From an uncultured Clostridia bacterium (GTDB taxonomy: Bacteria > Bacillota > Clostridia > Lachnospirales > Lachnospiraceae), in contig CAMZAI010000016.1 in the NCBI GenBank assembly GCA_947304065.1, positions 1-21,742 on the forward strand: 21,742 nt of DNA, written 5' to 3'. Made by a program: the position numbers and the translations under genes. The notes beneath the pieces are model-generated. The model was not told where the DNA came from and ran no database searches. It was given only the letters and a program-made list of their open reading frames with translations. Within the stretch, counting starts at the first letter, position 1. Each line of letters starts with the position of its first letter. Positions 13,762 through 20,848 of the stretch are shown here, one piece after another.

Positions 13762-14961
13762 ATGAGAGAAGCGATAAAACTTAAAAAAGGCGAGGGCCGT
13801 ACGATAAAGAGCGGCGGGCTCTGGATATATGACAATGAGATCGATGAGATCCCAGAGAGCATTAATGACGGGGATATTATAGATGTACTGGATTTTGACG
13901 GATATTTTCTCGGTACAGGTTATATCAACCGCAGGTCGAAGATCACGGTGCGGCTGCTCGCGCGCAGGACAAAAGACGTCGATACAGACGAACTGATCGT
14001 GAAGCGTGTAAGGGATGCATGGGAATACCGCAAGAAGGTCTGCGATACTTCATGCTGCCGACTGATCTTCGGTGAGGCAGATTTCCTGCCCGGCATTGTG
14101 GTCGACAAATTCTCGGATATCCTGGTTGTGGAATCCCTTGCGCTCGGTATCGACAGATTAAAACCCCGGATCCTCGACGAATTGAAGAAAGTCCTGGCTG
14201 AAGACGGTATCGCGATCCGCGGTATATACGAAAGAAGCGATGCGAAGGTTCGCGAGCTCGAGGGAATGGAGCGCTCAAAGGGCTTTATCGGTGAGCCTTT
14301 CGACACCAAGGTCGAGATATGCGAGAACGGTATACGTTTCAACGTAGACGTACAGGACGGACAGAAAACAGGCTTTTTCCTGGACCAGAAATACAATAGG
14401 CTCGCGATCCAGAGGCTCTGCAAGGACGCTGAGGTCATCGACTGCTTTACACATACCGGATCGTTTGCACTTAACGCCGCAAAAGGCGGTGCAAAAAAGG
14501 TAACTGCGGCCGACATATCCGAGACTGCGATCGCGCAGGCACGCGAGAACGCTGCGCTGAACGGTTTTGAGAATACCATAGATTTTGTATGCACGGATGT
14601 GTTCGATCTGCTTCCGAACCTGATCAAAGAGGGGAAAAGCTATGATGTCGTGATCCTCGATCCGCCCGCGTTCACTAAGTCGAGAAGCTCGATAAAAGAC
14701 GCTGTGAGAGGGTATAAAGAGATCAATCTGCGAGGGATGAAGCTCGTTAAGAACGGCGGATATCTCTGCACATGCTCATGCTCGCACTTTATGGATCCCG
14801 CGACCTTCTACGATACGATCGCGAAGGCGGCTAAGGATGCTCATAAGAGGATCAGACAGGTAGAGTACCGTACACAGGGACCGGACCATCCGATACTCTG
14901 GGAAGGCGGAGACTCGTATTACCTCAAGTTCTATATCCTACAGGTTTGCGATGAGATATGA
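13762..14961 (+). CDS. rlmI: class I SAM-dependent rRNA methyltransferase, RlmI type
   Basis: The 399-residue protein has the RlmI/COG1092 layout. An N-terminal PUA-like RNA-binding domain (about 1-75, KKGEGRTIKSGGLWIYDNEI) is followed by a middle domain (GEADFLPGIVVDKFSD) and a Rossmann methyltransferase domain with FFLDQKYNR, SAM loop VIDCFTHTGSFAL (225-237), catalytic-type motif DPPAF (300-304) and CTCSCSH (336-342), which holds the likely catalytic cysteine. E. coli RlmI makes 5-methylcytosine at position 1962 of 23S rRNA. The same target is likely here but is inferred from family membership. GGACGGAACG precedes the ATG at 13762, and the gene follows the GtrA-like gene closely. Confidence 0.9.
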   Translation: MREAIKLKKGEGRTIKSGGLWIYDNEIDEIPESINDGDIIDVLDFDGYFLGTGYINRRSKITVRLLARRTKDVDTDELIVKRVRDAWEYRKKVCDTSCCRLIFGEADFLPGIVVDKFSDILVVESLALGIDRLKPRILDELKKVLAEDGIAIRGIYERSDAKVRELEGMERSKGFIGEPFDTKVEICENGIRFNVDVQDGQKTGFFLDQKYNRLAIQRLCKDAEVIDCFTHTGSFALNAAKGGAKKVTAADISETAIAQARENAALNGFENTIDFVCTDVFDLLPNLIKEGKSYDVVILDPPAFTKSRSSIKDAVRGYKEINLRGMKLVKNGGYLCTCSCSHFMDPATFYDTIAKAAKDAHKRIRQVEYRTQGPDHPILWEGGDSYYLKFYILQVCDEI

Positions 14962-14998
14962 GCCTCGCAGACTGAAGGCATTCACTTATTGAATAAAA

Positions 14999-15030
14999 AG
15001 AGACCGGCGGCTTAATCGCCGCCGATCTTT
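14999..15030. terminator. terminator between rlmI and the small reverse-strand gene
   Basis: CGGCGGC (15005-15011), loop TTAATC, and GCCGCCG (15018-15024) form a seven-pair GC stem. It extends past one mismatch by five A/T-rich pairs (14999-15003 with 15026-15030). On the minus strand it is followed by CTTTTTATT, a good U tract; on the plus strand the tract is short. The stop codon of the reverse-strand gene (15012-15014) sits in the loop. Confidence 0.8.
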
Positions 15031-15206
15031 ATGGGCTCGTTTATCGTAGTCGAGTAATACTTTATCATGCAATCGCTGTGATTGTTTATTATCTCTTTTT
15101 CCGTAAGATCCACGTCACGTCTGTATGTAACGTTGTCATAAATAATAAACCCGTCCTTGATCAGATCCTGAAAAGGAAGGAGAGGAGTATATTTCTTTTC
15201 GTCCAT
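15012..15206 (-). CDS. hypothetical protein, 64 residues
   Basis: I do not recognise this protein. It has 64 residues, no membrane helix and a mixed charged sequence: MDEKKYTPLLPFQDL, then DGFIIYDNVTYRRDVDLTEKEI, then a tail ending INEPIKIGGD. Three signals indicate a real gene: AGAGGTGAT before the ATG, a well-formed promoter at 15240-15268 on the same strand, and a terminator that overlaps its stop codon. It is convergent with rlmI and is probably monocistronic. Its size and lack of neighbours suggest a small accessory or regulatory protein, with no evidence for a particular function. Confidence 0.75.
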   Translation of the reverse strand: MDEKKYTPLLPFQDLIKDGFIIYDNVTYRRDVDLTEKEIINNHSDCMIKYYSTTINEPIKIGGD

Positions 15207-15239
15207 CAGACATCACCTCTAATCATCTTTGGTCCAATT

Positions 15240-15268
15240 ATTATACCTCCATTTTGTGAAAAATGCAA
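15240..15268 (-). promoter_or_regulatory. promoter of the 64-residue hypothetical gene
   Basis: On the minus strand, TTGCAT (complement of 15263-15268), a 17-base spacer and a perfect TATAAT (complement of 15240-15245) form a strong promoter. The start of transcription would lie roughly 25 bases before the ATG, giving a short leader. Confidence 0.75.
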
Positions 15269-15451
15269 CCTTGTTTTTAGGTGAGTAGATTTTTATGGCA
15301 TATGACTACACAAAAAGAGAAACGGGTACAGATTACGCAAGAAATAAAGAAAAATAATTCTCTGACACATTTTTGCCATGTTTTGATGGTTAAATACATA
15401 TGATGGATTAGAATGATACTAGGATAACTATGTCCGGAAAGGAGGCAGAGT

Positions 15452-16183
15452 ATGAATATCTATATTTCAGACGTTGGAATATTTAAGTCAGACAATAGCG
15501 CATATCCGATCACAAATACTGCCTCCGTGAAGAAGGTAGAACCCTTAGAGCAGACCAAATCTTCGACCGACAGTGTTGTAAGGCAGGCCCAGCAGGCGTA
15601 TGTTGCAGAGAATACTCCGGCTTACACGATCAGCATTTCCAGCATGGGTAAGGCGGCTGTGCAGTCATTACAGAAGCTCAGTGCGAATTTCGCATCCATG
15701 CGTGACCAGCAGTCAAAGAATGCATTCGGTATTACTGCCGATACTTCTATATCGGATAATAATTCGACTTACAATAGATACGATGAGAGAGAAAGTTTCA
15801 CCACTGTAGATGCGTCGAAGTCGCTGAACGCCGGATTTACCGGCACGGAAACCGTAGGTGTCTCAGCTCTGGCCGGACCTTCTGATGTACCGGCTGCGGC
15901 AGAGACTGCTGTAACATCGGATGAAAATGAAGCAACCTCTTCAGTTTCTTCAAATTTGAGCCGATATACAGATTACCAGCTCCAGCAGCTTTTGAACGAC
16001 GGATCGATATCGAGGGCCGAGTATAATACAGAGCTCGCGAAGCGTACGGGCACCGAGTCTCCGGAAAACCGGACAGTTTCCGAAGAACAGGAGGCCGCTA
16101 TGCAGGATCCCGTCATGAGACAGGCTGTGGCTGCCTATAATTTCCAGATGGCGTATCAGATCAACGCTCTGATCACGCAGTAA
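15452..16183 (+). CDS. hypothetical Ser/Thr/Ala-rich protein, possibly linked to flagella
   Basis: I do not recognise a named family. The 243-residue protein begins MNIYISDVGIFKSDNS without a signal peptide or membrane helix and is rich in Ser, Thr, Ala and Asn, so much of it is probably disordered. Two helical pieces stand out. YQLQQLLNDGSISRAEYN (about 173-190) resembles short SHOCT-like motifs. The C terminus (MQDPVMRQAVAAYNFQMAYQINALITQ region) is a long amphipathic helix such as those used in flagellar axial proteins or secretion substrates. AAAGGAGG precedes the ATG at 15452. It sits 85 bases before the FliD-like gene in the same direction and is probably its partner. The flagellar link is inferred from that neighbour. 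Confidence 0.72.
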   Translation: MNIYISDVGIFKSDNSAYPITNTASVKKVEPLEQTKSSTDSVVRQAQQAYVAENTPAYTISISSMGKAAVQSLQKLSANFASMRDQQSKNAFGITADTSISDNNSTYNRYDERESFTTVDASKSLNAGFTGTETVGVSALAGPSDVPAAAETAVTSDENEATSSVSSNLSRYTDYQLQQLLNDGSISRAEYNTELAKRTGTESPENRTVSEEQEAAMQDPVMRQAVAAYNFQMAYQINALITQ

Positions 16184-16229
16184 AACTGCAGGCAACTTTG
16201 TTTGCCGGTCATGTGTACTTCGAGGAATC

Positions 16230-16251
16230 AGAATCGGCTGCCGCCGATTCT
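16230..16251 (+). promoter_or_regulatory. perfect hairpin directly before the ribosome binding site of the FliD-like gene
   Basis: AGAATCGGC (16230-16238), loop TGCC, and GCCGATTCT (16243-16251) form a nine-pair perfect stem ending four bases before the ribosome binding site AGGAGGTG (16256-16263). A weaker five-pair stem (GGCAA 16191-16195 with TTGCC 16202-16206) lies just upstream. No U tract follows, so this is not a normal terminator. It may stabilise or process the mRNA between the two genes. Confidence 0.55.
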
Positions 16252-16268
16252 AAACAGGAGGTGTAATT

Positions 16269-16997
16269 ATGGCATCTGTTTTTGGATTAAATTCATCAGG
16301 CGATAATAATTATTTCAATAGTCTTTCAGGTCTCAGCTCGTCGAATAAGTCTTCATCGACCGATTCGTCGGTATTTTCGGGTATGCTCTCGGGCGCTTCG
16401 GCTCTCGGCGATTACTCGTTGATCCAGAGCGGAGCTTACAAAAAGCTCCTCAGCGCTTATTACAGCAGGGATGCGAAGTCAGGCGCTTCCGAGACCGATA
16501 AGAAAGAGATGATCAACCTTAATACTGCGAATTCCGATGCTACGGCGCTCAATTCCTCGGTCAGCAAGCTGATGGGCACCGCTGTTACGGAAGAGAACCG
16601 CGAGACCGTTAAGGAGAATCTTAAGGCGCTTGTTGAGAATTACAACTCAGTTATCGATTCAGCGAGTGAAGTTGACAATACTTCCGTACTGAGACAGGCG
16701 CTTTGGATGACGCAGGGTACCTCGGCGAACGCAAATACGCTTACCGATATCGGCCTGACCGTCGGAGAGAACAATAAGCTCGTCCTGGACGAGGAGAAAT
16801 TTGATAAGGCCGACCTCGCTGTTATGAAGTCGCTGTTCACGGGAACCAGCTCATTTATGGGCAGACTCGCGGGCCGCAGTTCACAGATCGCATCGGCTGC
16901 GATGAACGCACTGACAGGTTCTTCGGGATCAGCATACAACAGTTCCGCAGGATACACCGGAGTTAATTCAAAAAGCATTATTGACACACTTACCTGA
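16269..16997 (+). CDS. short FliD-like protein (flagellar cap C-terminal region only)
   Basis: The 242-residue protein resembles the C-terminal part of the flagellar cap protein FliD. LKALVENYNSVIDSA (about 121-135) matches the family's FV-YN segment, then a short helix, then LTDIGLTVGENNKLVLDEEKF with the typical IG-t--g-L-lDe pattern, LFTGTSSFMGRLAGR, and a Ser/Gly/Tyr-rich tail. The N-terminal 60 residues are Ser-rich and include SLIQSGAYKKLLSAYYSRD, a motif I associate with Clostridia proteins near flagellar genes. FliD is usually well over 400 residues and starts with a filament-binding domain that is missing here. AGGAGGTG precedes the ATG. A strong terminator follows, so the two-gene unit 15452-16997 ends here. 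It may be a filament accessory protein or an adhesin. Confidence 0.72.
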   Translation: MASVFGLNSSGDNNYFNSLSGLSSSNKSSSTDSSVFSGMLSGASALGDYSLIQSGAYKKLLSAYYSRDAKSGASETDKKEMINLNTANSDATALNSSVSKLMGTAVTEENRETVKENLKALVENYNSVIDSASEVDNTSVLRQALWMTQGTSANANTLTDIGLTVGENNKLVLDEEKFDKADLAVMKSLFTGTSSFMGRLAGRSSQIASAAMNALTGSSGSAYNSSAGYTGVNSKSIIDTLT

Positions 16998-17012
16998 TTA
17001 AATTAAACTTTC

Positions 17013-17045
17013 ATCCGGAGGCTTTAAAGTCTCCGGATTTCTTTA
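17013..17045 (+). terminator. intrinsic terminator after the FliD-like gene
   Basis: ATCCGGAG (17013-17020) pairs with CTCCGGAT (17031-17038), and the inner GCTTTAAAGT can extend the stem. TTTCTTTAT follows. It lies 16 bases after the stop codon and ends just before the ribosome binding site of the next gene. Confidence 0.88.
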
Positions 17046-17059
17046 TGCGGAGGAAAAAT

Positions 17060-18508
17060 ATGATCACTGCGAATCTTAAACCCCAAAAGGTATTCGAATA
17101 TTTTGAAAAGATGTGCTCCGTGCCGCACGGCTCGGGCAATACAAAACAGATCAGCGACCTGCTCGCAGGTTTCGCACGCGACCTCGGCCTGAAGTACCGT
17201 CAGGACGAGCTCAACAATCTGATCGTCTGGAAGGACGCAAGCCCCGATAAGGCCGGCTGTGCGCCCGTGATCCTTCAGGGCCATATGGATATGGTATGCA
17301 CGAAGGAATCCTGGGTTGAAAAGGATATGGCAAAAGACGGTCTCGATCTTGTGATCGACGGAGACTGGCTCAGGGCAAACGGCACGTCTCTCGGCGGAGA
17401 TGACGGTATTGCAGTAGCGATCGCTTTCGCGATCCTTGAGGACAAAAGCCTTTCGCATCCTCCGATCGAGGTGATCATTACCGTCGATGAAGAGGTAGGA
17501 ATGGACGGCGCTTTCGGCATCGATCTGTCAGATATCAAGGGCAGAAGGATGATGAACATCGACTCCGAAGAAGAGGGCGTGGTAACCGTATCATGTGCAG
17601 GCGGAGTAAGGGCGGATTCCTTTATTCCCGCGCATCTGATGAAGCTGGAGGACGGTTATTCCGTATTTAAGCTCAATATCGGCGGACTGCTCGGAGGCCA
17701 TTCGGGCTGCGAGATAGACAAGGGCCGCGGAAATGCAGTAAAGCTGATGTCACGTGTGCTCTTCGGTGCAGCTGCGGAGTTTGAGGGCTTCAGACTTTGC
17801 TCGATAAAGGGCGGAAGATTTGACAATGTTATCTGCCCCGAGTGCGAGGCAACTGCAGCCGTTCCCGCATCCGCAGCCGCGGAGTTTAAGACTTTTGTTG
17901 AGAAATTTGATGAGATTTTTAAGACTGAATATGCCGCAGCAGATCCCGGCGTTGAGCTGAAGCTTGAAGCGGCAGTAGCAGATGAAGCTTACAGCGAGCT
18001 CGATTCGTTCAAGGTCGCAGAGGCTCTGTTCATGCTTCCCCAGGGCGTTATTGAGATGAGCAGGGACTTTAAGGATCTGCCCCAGACATCGTTGAACCTC
18101 GGCGTTATCAGCTCGGATGCAGACGGAGTTCATTATTCGAATTCTATCAGATCGAGCATTACATCGCAGAAGGAATATGTCCTCGCACGTGTAAAGGCTG
18201 TGACAGTATCTGAGGGCGGAACCGTGACCACCAGGGGTACTTATCCCGGATGGGCTTATAACAGGGATTCTGCGTTCAGGGCTACGCTCATGGATGTGTA
18301 TAAAAAACAGACCGGGCAGGAGGCTGCCATCGCAGCGACCCACGGCGGTCTGGAATGCGGTCTGTTCATTGAAAAGCTGCCCGGACTGGACTGCTTATCG
18401 ATCGGACCCGATATGCGCGACATTCACTCGAGCGCGGAGAGACTTAACATCCCTTCGGTAGAGCGATTATATAACCTTATCACAGATTTCCTTGCTGAAT
18501 TGGATTAA
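17060..18508 (+). CDS. pepD: aminoacyl-histidine dipeptidase (PepD-type M20 peptidase)
   Basis: The 482-residue cytoplasmic metallopeptidase belongs to the M20 PepD group, which cleaves Xaa-His dipeptides such as carnosine and other dipeptides. Metal and catalytic motifs are in place: QGHMDMVC with His75 and Asp77, LGGDDGIAV with Asp114, and the acidic pair Glu144-Glu145 in TVDEEVGMDG. The dimerisation domain opens with GGLLGGHSGCEIDKGRGNA, which is characteristic of PepD. Near the end, ATHGGLECGLF carries the last conserved histidine and glutamate. I chose the ATG at 17060, which has GGAGG eight bases upstream; an ATG at 17045 overlaps the terminator and lacks a ribosome binding site. It is a single gene, convergent with the cyclophilin gene 31 bases away. 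Confidence 0.94.
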   Translation: MITANLKPQKVFEYFEKMCSVPHGSGNTKQISDLLAGFARDLGLKYRQDELNNLIVWKDASPDKAGCAPVILQGHMDMVCTKESWVEKDMAKDGLDLVIDGDWLRANGTSLGGDDGIAVAIAFAILEDKSLSHPPIEVIITVDEEVGMDGAFGIDLSDIKGRRMMNIDSEEEGVVTVSCAGGVRADSFIPAHLMKLEDGYSVFKLNIGGLLGGHSGCEIDKGRGNAVKLMSRVLFGAAAEFEGFRLCSIKGGRFDNVICPECEATAAVPASAAAEFKTFVEKFDEIFKTEYAAADPGVELKLEAAVADEAYSELDSFKVAEALFMLPQGVIEMSRDFKDLPQTSLNLGVISSDADGVHYSNSIRSSITSQKEYVLARVKAVTVSEGGTVTTRGTYPGWAYNRDSAFRATLMDVYKKQTGQEAAIAATHGGLECGLFIEKLPGLDCLSIGPDMRDIHSSAERLNIPSVERLYNLITDFLAELD

Positions 18509-18539
18509 TTGATCCTATGAATAACGGTTCAGCGCAGTA

Positions 18540-19073
18540 TCAGGACAGCCAGCCGGTCTTCTTCTCGGGAGCCTCGTAGTACTCGCCGAAGGTATCGACA
18601 GTGACCTTCTTCATCTTCTGGGTTTCGTAAGGCCTGTCGCTGTAATCGGTCGCGGTGGTCGCGATCCTGTCTACAACGTCCATGCCCTCGATGATCTTGC
18701 CGAATGCGGCGTACTGACCGTCAAGATGGGGAGAGTTCTTGTGCATGATGAAGAACTGGGATCCTGCGCTGTCGGGATCCATGGCGCGCGCCATAGAGAG
18801 AACGCCTGCGGTGTGCTTTAAGTTGTTCTCAAAGCCGTTGTCGGAGAACTCTCCGCGGATATGATAGCCGGGGCCGCCCATGCCGTTGCCGTCGGGACAT
18901 CCGCCCTGGATCATGAAGCCTTCGATGACTCTGTGGAAAATAAGGCCGTTGTAAAAGCCGCTTTCAATAAGCGAAATGAAGTTCCTGACGGTATTCGGTG
19001 CGATCTCGGGATAGAGTTCCGCCTTCATGATGCCGCCGTCAGCCATTTCGATGGTTACAATGGGATTTTTCAT
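18540..19073 (-). CDS. peptidyl-prolyl cis-trans isomerase, cyclophilin type
   Basis: The 177-residue protein is a single-domain cyclophilin that speeds cis-trans rotation of Xaa-Pro bonds during folding. The active-site segment FHRVIEGFMIQGG holds Arg48, Phe53, Met54 and Gln56. Further signatures are GNGMGGPGYHIRGEF, LSMARAMDPDSAGSQFFI and LDGQYAAFGKIIEGM. The tryptophan and histidine found in the human active site are replaced, as in many bacterial forms. No signal peptide or lipobox is present, so it is cytoplasmic. CGGAGGT lies seven bases before the ATG at 19073. The gene is convergent with pepD, and no clear terminator lies in the 31-base gap. Confidence 0.95.
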   Translation of the reverse strand: MKNPIVTIEMADGGIMKAELYPEIAPNTVRNFISLIESGFYNGLIFHRVIEGFMIQGGCPDGNGMGGPGYHIRGEFSDNGFENNLKHTAGVLSMARAMDPDSAGSQFFIMHKNSPHLDGQYAAFGKIIEGMDVVDRIATTATDYSDRPYETQKMKKVTVDTFGEYYEAPEKKTGWLS

Positions 19074-19209
19074 AAGATACCTCCGTTTGTTTAAATCTTG
19101 CTTAATTCTACACCATACTATACAATATTTCCATACGGAACTATTGCTTTTGAAGCTGTTTTAAGCAATTTAAAGCTTTTAGTATGAGCGCTATGAGCAG
19201 GGAGAGGAA

Positions 19210-19236
19210 TAAGAATTATCTATAAGCTGATTCTTA
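19210..19236 (+). promoter_or_regulatory. inverted repeat before the DUF1700-like gene
   Basis: TAAGAAT (19210-19216) and ATTCTTA (19230-19236) form a seven-pair inverted repeat with a 13-base spacer, just before the ribosome binding site AGAGGG (19237-19242). A second one, ATTGCTT (19143-19149) with AAGCAAT (19163-19169), lies 40 bases upstream. I see no clear promoter in this 176-base gap. These may be operators or chance AT-rich repeats. Confidence 0.28.
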
Positions 19237-19249
19237 AGAGGGAAAATAT

Positions 19250-19954
19250 ATGACTTACAAATACTGGGAGACCTGTGCTGAGCGTGAGCGCGAAGCGCAG
19301 CCCATACCCGATACCTGTCGGGAAGATAGTGTCTTAGCCGTCGCCGTGGACACGCCCGTGTCGGAAGGACAGATTACCGACAGAGATTTATCTGCTGCAG
19401 AAGTTCAGTTGCCTTCAGATACTCCGGATGCCGGAGAAACGCAGGTTTCAAGCGATGAGACAGCTGTAGAAGAAACGCGGATTTTTGACATTCAGGAGAT
19501 CAGGCGCGACCGCGAGGACAATGACCGCATGAACCGCGAGGTGGAAGAGTATTTCGCCGAAGAAGAAAAGCGGTATGATTCCGAGAACGGTGAAACAAAG
19601 AAAAAGAGTGTCGCGAGGCTGATCTTTGTCGACGGTCTGCTCGGTGTACCGCTGCTCGTGATCTCGTACATCGTGACTGCCGCATTCCTGCTGGCATTTG
19701 CTGCACTTACCGCAGCATTCTTTCTTGCAGGTCTTGCACTTCTAATGGGTGCGGTGATCGTTATCTGCAATTCATTCAGGATTTTTTCCGTTAATGTTCC
19801 TACGGCTCTGGTCTGCATCGGAGCTTCGGTAGCTGCGGCAGGCATAGGACTTATGATGTTCCTGCTCTGTCTGCTTACGGCGAGTAAGCTTCTGCCGTTT
19901 ACCGTAAAACTTCCGGTAAGACTCGAGAAAAAACTCAGGCTTTTTAAAAACTAA
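19250..19954 (+). CDS. membrane protein with DUF1700-like C-terminal region
   Basis: The 234-residue protein has a long acidic N-terminal part without a signal peptide (about 1-120, rich in Glu and Asp, with a charged stretch RRDREDNDRMNREVEEYFAE that may be a coiled coil). Several hydrophobic helices follow from about 123 to 218 and a basic tail ends the protein. The membrane part (FVDGLLGVPLLVISYIVTAA) resembles the C-terminal half of DUF1700 proteins. Those normally carry an N-terminal HAAS domain and sit between a PadR repressor and a DUF4097 protein. Here the HAAS domain and PadR gene are absent, but the DUF4097-like partner follows and overlaps by context. AGAGGG precedes the ATG. Its function is unknown; an envelope role is likely. 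Confidence 0.7.
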   Translation: MTYKYWETCAEREREAQPIPDTCREDSVLAVAVDTPVSEGQITDRDLSAAEVQLPSDTPDAGETQVSSDETAVEETRIFDIQEIRRDREDNDRMNREVEEYFAEEEKRYDSENGETKKKSVARLIFVDGLLGVPLLVISYIVTAAFLLAFAALTAAFFLAGLALLMGAVIVICNSFRIFSVNVPTALVCIGASVAAAGIGLMMFLLCLLTASKLLPFTVKLPVRLEKKLRLFKN

Positions 19955-19965
19955 TGGAGACCAGC

Positions 19966-20637
19966 ATGAAGAAATTCTGTAAAACATTATTTGCGGTCGC
20001 CGGGATCATGGTGATAGTCGGAGCCATAACGATCCTTGCCGCGATCATAGTATATAACCGCTCCGGGAGCATCGTGGGCGATGTGAATTACACATTTATA
20101 GGTGCAGGCGGAGAAGATATAAAGTCGCTGCACTGCATCACAACATATGGAAAGACGACTTTCAAAGAAGGCAGTGAATGGTCCGTGACCTTTAACGATG
20201 TTTATCTGAAAGGCGCATCCTGCGGAGTGAACGGTGACACACTTTACGTGAAGACCGAGGGCCCCGGAACTGTCGATATGCTGGGCTGGAAGATAGGACT
20301 GTTCTTTGATTTCAACAAGAACCGCAGTGCCGAAACTATCATCACTTATCCCGCAGGTATCGAGCTGGACAATGTGTTCGGTGAGGCCGGGATCGGGCGC
20401 ATAGACATTGATTCGATGAACGCCCGGACAGTTCTTATACAGTCGCCTTTCTGCGGGATCGACATGACGCGCTGCAGCATAAAGGACAGGCTGGTATTTG
20501 ATTCGGTGATCGGAAATATCGACGTTCTGAATAACGCGCCTGCGGATATAACCGTAGACCTCAGGATGGGAAGAGCAAAGATATCCGGTAATACCGAATC
20601 GAGAGTGGAGTACGGATCGAATCTGATCATAAAATGA
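19966..20637 (+). CDS. DUF4097-like envelope protein
   Basis: The 223-residue protein has an N-terminal membrane anchor (FCKTLFAVAGIMVIVGAITILAAIIVYN, about 4-31) and then an all-beta region with repeated short strands, for example GIELDNVFGEAGIGRIDID, VLIQSPFCGIDMTRC and LVFDSVIGNIDVLN. That pattern is typical of DUF4097 beta-solenoid proteins exposed outside the membrane. I chose the ATG at 19966, which has GGAG six bases upstream; an ATG at 19954 overlaps the previous stop codon (TAATG) but lacks a ribosome binding site. Either way it is translationally coupled to the membrane protein before it. A strong terminator follows at 20675. DUF4097 function is unknown; related gene sets respond to envelope stress. 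Confidence 0.75.
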   Translation: MKKFCKTLFAVAGIMVIVGAITILAAIIVYNRSGSIVGDVNYTFIGAGGEDIKSLHCITTYGKTTFKEGSEWSVTFNDVYLKGASCGVNGDTLYVKTEGPGTVDMLGWKIGLFFDFNKNRSAETIITYPAGIELDNVFGEAGIGRIDIDSMNARTVLIQSPFCGIDMTRCSIKDRLVFDSVIGNIDVLNNAPADITVDLRMGRAKISGNTESRVEYGSNLIIK

Positions 20638-20674
20638 CTTATACATGGTGCCTGTCACCGCTAATTCAGCTCAA

Positions 20675-20712
20675 AAAAACAGGGAGTCGGCAAAAACCGT
20701 CTCCCTGTTTTT
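20675..20712. terminator. strong bidirectional terminator between convergent genes
   Basis: AAAAACAGGGAG (20675-20686) pairs perfectly with CTCCCTGTTTTT (20701-20712), with an inner CGG/CCG extension after a T-T mismatch. TGTTTTTG on the plus strand and the A run on the left arm make it usable in both directions. Confidence 0.92.
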
Positions 20713-20731
20713 GTTTGTGCGATAAGCGAAT

Positions 20732-20842
20732 GCCCTCGGCAGCAAGCTCGCTTGCTGGACGAGGGCTGAGTGAACGGTCATTGAGCGGACTTCGTACGCG
20801 AGATGACCCGTCGAATCGAGTAGGAGTCAGCCTACTCGATTC
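20732..20842. repeat. three-hairpin palindromic element
   Basis: Three stems follow each other with gaps of seven and one bases. Hairpin 1 is GCCCTCG (20732-20738) with CGAGGGC (20760-20766), enclosing AGCAAGC (20741-20747) with GCTTGCT (20750-20756). Hairpin 2 is ACGGTCAT (20774-20781) with ATGACCCGT (20803-20811), with one bulged C. Hairpin 3 is GAATCGAGTAGG (20813-20824) with CCTACTCGATTC (20831-20842), a perfect 12-pair stem with a six-base loop. It ends six bases before the stop codon of the reverse-strand peptidase and has no coding potential that I can support. It resembles intergenic palindromic repeats or a structured RNA. Confidence 0.7.
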
Positions 20843-20848
20843 ATTTGA

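Noticed and set aside
15391..15420. Possible flagellar sigma factor promoter before the hypothetical Ser/Thr-rich gene (TAAA followed by GATA)
   Set aside because: The spacing between TAAA and the GATA core is two bases too long and the GCC before it is missing. TTGCCA with TACATA is an equally weak housekeeping alternative, so I make no promoter call.
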